From Candidatus Latescibacterota bacterium (GTDB taxonomy: Bacteria; JAAXHH01), in contig JAJEEG010000007.1 of NCBI GenBank assembly GCA_022821085.1, positions 1-64,000 of the forward strand: a stretch of DNA of 64,000 nt. Reading direction: 5' to 3'. Both the position numbers and the translations under genes were made by a program. The notes beneath the pieces are model-generated. The model had not been told where the DNA came from. It made no database searches and saw only the letters and a program-made list of their open reading frames with translations. Numbering within the stretch: the first letter of the stretch is position 1; the number at the start of each line of letters is the position of its first letter. Below, in pieces: positions 61,460-64,000 of the stretch.

Positions 61460-62554
61460 TCAGACGTGCCAGATGTACAGATCCCGGTTTGACAGCGGGA
61501 GATCTACCCATGCGCCTCCGCGCCGGTGGCTTTCGGCGACGGCGATGCAGGCTTCCGTGATGTGGTGTGCGATCTCGACGTGTCCCAGGCTTTGATCGCC
61601 TGATTCGTACGCGCGGACGAGGTCTTCCATGCAGGAAACTACAGTGCTCTTCGGCGTAACGAATTCGAACGGCGTCTCCTCCCAGGCGCTTCGTCCTTTG
61701 CGATCGTCCCGCCCATCGATCGGCGCCCGCCGCAACGACGCGCCGGCCCCGTTGTTCAGTGACCGGATGGCGCCTTCGGTCCCGATGATCTCGTACTCCC
61801 ATCCCGCCGCGGGGATCGACCATGCGCGGACACCGTTCTCGAATTCGAGTTCGTACGTCGCGATCGGATCGTAGGGGATGTGGTCGCCTTCGATGACGTA
61901 GTCCCGGGGGTCGATCTCGCCGCGCACGGAACGGATGACTGGATCGCCGATCAGCCAGGAGAGCGTGTCGATGGAATGGATGTGACCGTGCATCAGGGAT
62001 GACCGCGCGTAGTGGATGGCCGCGCTGGGTTCGCCCACGTCGCCCCGCAGGACCGCGTCCCGCACCACGCCGTACCGGTCGTCGAACCTGCGCAGCACGC
62101 CCGTGTTGAACACCGTTCCGTTCTTCAGGACGGCGTCGTGGATGTCGTCGGCCGCTGCCATGGAACTGGCCATGGCCTTCTCCACGTAAAGCATGGGCAC
62201 GCCCATTTCCGCCAGCGCGACGGCCAGCTCGGCATGGGAATCGCCGCGGAATGACGCGTCCGGCGCCTCACGGGCTGGTTTCTGCAGTCCCGATGCGGTG
62301 GTGCATACGGCAACCATATCGGGGCGCTCCTTCTGCACCATGTCCCGGAAATCCTCGTACAGCGCGTGGACGCCCCAGCGCCTGGCAAAGTCCTCCCTGC
62401 GTTCGGAGCGCAGGTCGCAGCCGGCGGCGATCTCCAGCCGTTCGCTCGCTTGGCAGGCCGCCGCGACAGAATAGGGCAGAGGCGTATGTCCCTCGTCGTC
62501 GATCGTACTGCCCATGCGCCCCAGGCCGATGATCCCTACGCGATAGGTTTTCAT
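61460..62554 (-). CDS. Gfo/Idh/MocA family oxidoreductase
   Basis: Protein of 364 residues. Rossmann motif VGIIGLGRMGSTIDDEG, EKAMASSMAAADDIHD in place of the usual EKP motif (the conserved Lys is kept, Pro is Ala), and SLMHGHIHSIDTLSWLIGD in the C-terminal domain with candidate metal or substrate His residues. NAD(P)-linked sugar or polyol oxidation is likely; substrate unknown. It is on the - strand with the cupin gene upstream and could be cotranscribed with it. Confidence 0.88.
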   Translation of the reverse strand: MKTYRVGIIGLGRMGSTIDDEGHTPLPYSVAAACQASERLEIAAGCDLRSERREDFARRWGVHALYEDFRDMVQKERPDMVAVCTTASGLQKPAREAPDASFRGDSHAELAVALAEMGVPMLYVEKAMASSMAAADDIHDAVLKNGTVFNTGVLRRFDDRYGVVRDAVLRGDVGEPSAAIHYARSSLMHGHIHSIDTLSWLIGDPVIRSVRGEIDPRDYVIEGDHIPYDPIATYELEFENGVRAWSIPAAGWEYEIIGTEGAIRSLNNGAGASLRRAPIDGRDDRKGRSAWEETPFEFVTPKSTVVSCMEDLVRAYESGDQSLGHVEIAHHITEACIAVAESHRRGGAWVDLPLSNRDLYIWHV

Positions 62555-62606
62555 GGTTTCCGTCGGGCATTCTGGCGTTCGAAACCCGCTCGTTTCCTCC
62601 TGACTG

Positions 62607-62945
62607 TCAGCACTTCATCTTATCGGCATGACTGTGTGGTTGAGAAATGACGAGGAATACGAGATCTTCCTCTCCAGGGTTTTCCAACCGGTGTGGTGTT
62701 TTGGGGGGCACATGAATGGCGCTACCTTCCGGCACCCTGTACGTCTCCTCCCCGAGTTGAACAGAGGCAACTCCTTGCAACACATAGAATAACTGCTGCG
62801 CTTCGCTGTGATAGTGCATCTCTTCCACGCCTCCTTTTGGAACCCTTTCTTTAATTACGCTCAGGGAAGCCGTATTCAAAAGGTGCCATCCATCACAGTG
62901 CTTGCCCCATTTATAATGTGCCGCATTACCTGGATTGATAACCAT
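62607..62945 (-). CDS. Cupin-domain protein
   Basis: Protein of 112 residues, one double-stranded beta-helix. Metal-binding motif 1 is HYHSEAQQLFYVLQGVASVQ and motif 2 HVPPKTPHRLENPG. ATG 62945 is chosen because AGGA stands about 6-9 nt before it. Small cupins bind or isomerise carboxylates and sugars; here the Gfo/Idh gene 52 nt downstream suggests a shared substrate. Confidence 0.88.
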   Translation of the reverse strand: MVINPGNAAHYKWGKHCDGWHLLNTASLSVIKERVPKGGVEEMHYHSEAQQLFYVLQGVASVQLGEETYRVPEGSAIHVPPKTPHRLENPGEEDLVFLVISQPHSHADKMKC

Positions 62946-63163
62946 AATGGTCCTGAAAGAATACCTATTGCGATACGATAGGTTCAAGCAGCCTGCGCCA
63001 TCGCCGGACGTCTTTCAGTCAAACCCGCCAGACGCTCTTGATTGAAGATAGAACGGGACCGGAGACAGGGCAAAAACAATCTCCTCCCTTCCGGACCATC
63101 ATGGCGCCGGCGAGGGCCGTCGAAAGCGCCGGCGAAGCGCCGTTGAAGCGTCTGCGAATTGTA

Positions 63164-63192
63164 TTGACAGGCCGGTGGTGTCGGTTTAGCAT
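63164..63192 (+). promoter_or_regulatory. Sigma-70-like promoter before the aminotransferase gene
   Basis: TTGACA (63164-63169), 17-nt spacer, TAGCAT (63187-63192), 71 nt before the start codon. The rest of the 317-bp interval between cupin and aminotransferase holds no other recognised feature. Confidence 0.65.
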
Positions 63193-63262
63193 GGCCTTAC
63201 CTCATTCCCCCCTTTAAAACGCGTGTCACTATCAAAGCTTAAGCAACCTCAGGAGACGGATC

Positions 63263-64000
63263 ATGGCGTCGCTACCCACCACGAACAAGGGCTGGCTCGA
63301 ACTCGGCAACCAGTACCTCTTGAGACATCCGATGCGGACCGCGCCGCTGGTTCCCGAACGCGGTGACGGGCTCTACATGTGGGACGTGGAAGGCCGGCGT
63401 TTCATCGATTTCCAATCGGGTCAATTGTGCGTAACCCTGGGCCATTCCCACCCGGAATACGTGAAGGCCCTCTGCGACCAGGCCCATAAGATCATCCAGG
63501 TGGGAACGACCTTCATCGCGCCGTCGGAGGTGCTGCTGGCCAAGAAGATGGCCGAAATCGCGCCGGACCCGCTGCAGAAGTCCTTCTTTGCCTGTACGGG
63601 ATCCGAATCCAACGAGATGGCCCTGCGCCTCGTGCGGAAGTACACGGACCGCTTCGAGGTGATCGCCCTCATGCGCGGCTACCACGGCCAGTCCTACGGC
63701 AGCGCGTCCATCACCGGCCGGGGCGGCATGCTTCGGGAAGGTTACGGCCCCATGCCCACGGGCGCCTCGTTCATCCCGACGCCCTACGAATACCGCTGCC
63801 AGTTCTGCCGGGACGAAGCCTGCTGCAACCTGGGATGCGCGGACGCGGCGGAGAACGTGATCGACTCGTCCACCTCCGGACGGCCCGCGGCCTTCTTCTT
63901 CGAACCGCTCATGAGCGCGGCGGGGCAGATCGTGCCCTCCAAGGAGTGGATCCAGCGGATCGTGGAAATCTGCCGCGAACGGGACATCCTGACCGTCGCG
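63263..64000 (+). CDS. Class III aminotransferase, N-terminal part
   Basis: The reading frame runs off the window; 246 codons are present. Seen: ERGDGLYMWDVEGRRFIDFQ, GHSHPEYVKAL, FFACTGSESNEMALRLVRK, RGYHGQSYGSASITG and FFFEPLMSAAGQIVPSKEW. These are PLP fold-type I features of the class III group (acetylornithine, 4-aminobutyrate, dialkylglycine decarboxylase-like). The PLP-binding Lys lies beyond the edge. A Cys-rich insert YRCQFCRDEACCNLGC at about 177 occurs in one branch of the group. Starts ATG 63263 after CAGGAGACGG. Confidence 0.88.
   Translation, partial: MASLPTTNKGWLELGNQYLLRHPMRTAPLVPERGDGLYMWDVEGRRFIDFQSGQLCVTLGHSHPEYVKALCDQAHKIIQVGTTFIAPSEVLLAKKMAEIAPDPLQKSFFACTGSESNEMALRLVRKYTDRFEVIALMRGYHGQSYGSASITGRGGMLREGYGPMPTGASFIPTPYEYRCQFCRDEACCNLGCADAAENVIDSSTSGRPAAFFFEPLMSAAGQIVPSKEWIQRIVEICRERDILTVA

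Overview
The window is high-GC bacterial chromosome from an uncultured-type lineage. Placement is inference only: a tuf-linked S10-spc-alpha ribosomal operon without map, a single-chain SecDF, several Gfo/Idh/MocA oxidoreductases and a large lipoprotein load fit the Latescibacterota/Gemmatimonadota side of the FCB group, but no 16S gene or other decisive marker is present.

Region 1 (1-15435, + strand): the 3' end of tuf, then rpsJ-rplC-rplD-rplW-rplB-rpsS-rplV-rpsC-rplP-rpmC-rpsQ-rplN-rplX-rplE-rpsZ-rpsH-rplF-rplR-rpsE-rpmD-rplO-secY-adk-infA-rpmJ-rpsM-rpsK-rpsD-rpoA-rplQ, closed by a strong terminator shared with a convergent ammonium transporter gene. This is ordinary housekeeping; the oddities are a substituted P-loop residue in Adk and a perfect palindrome between rpoA and rplQ.

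Region 2 (15460-38710): mostly ordinary genes. These are amt; a Fic AMP-transferase next to a uracil-DNA-glycosylase-like gene; a VWA protein with mraY and a murG fused to HEAT repeats; a VapB antitoxin whose VapC partner has been deleted down to its two ends; a DUF1801 protein; a LysM-like lipoprotein behind a perfect sigma-70 promoter; fused secDF; ligA; a DDAH-like hydrolase; a Gfo/Idh oxidoreductase; a DUF255 thioredoxin-like protein; and a tyrosine recombinase overlapping the end of that gene.

Region 3 (19.0-21.5 kb and 38.7-59 kb) is the unusual part. Six paralogous secreted lipoproteins (19403, 39670, 41443, 43573, 47397, 49580) share a near-invariant signal peptide and collagen-like Gly-X-Y stalk followed by divergent Ig-like (Big2-type) C-termini. 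Each is followed by the same roughly 270-nt 3' element, which folds into a closed multi-hairpin structure with compensatory changes and ends in a terminator. Five share a long conserved 5' leader, and at least four carry a degenerate 20-nt repeat array upstream of it. This gene-plus-5'-and-3'-RNA cassette is the best candidate for an undescribed system. The cluster also holds a lone, divergent beta-ketoacyl synthase, a frameshifted lipoprotein relic and a 2254-residue lipoprotein built from LRR modules and collagen blocks, followed by a CAP-domain lipoprotein. All these envelope proteins look like surface adhesion or matrix components (inference).

Region 4 (59.6-64 kb): an ApaH/PrpE-like phosphoesterase, three tiny membrane/coiled-coil proteins in tandem, a Gfo/Idh oxidoreductase, a cupin and the start of a class III aminotransferase.
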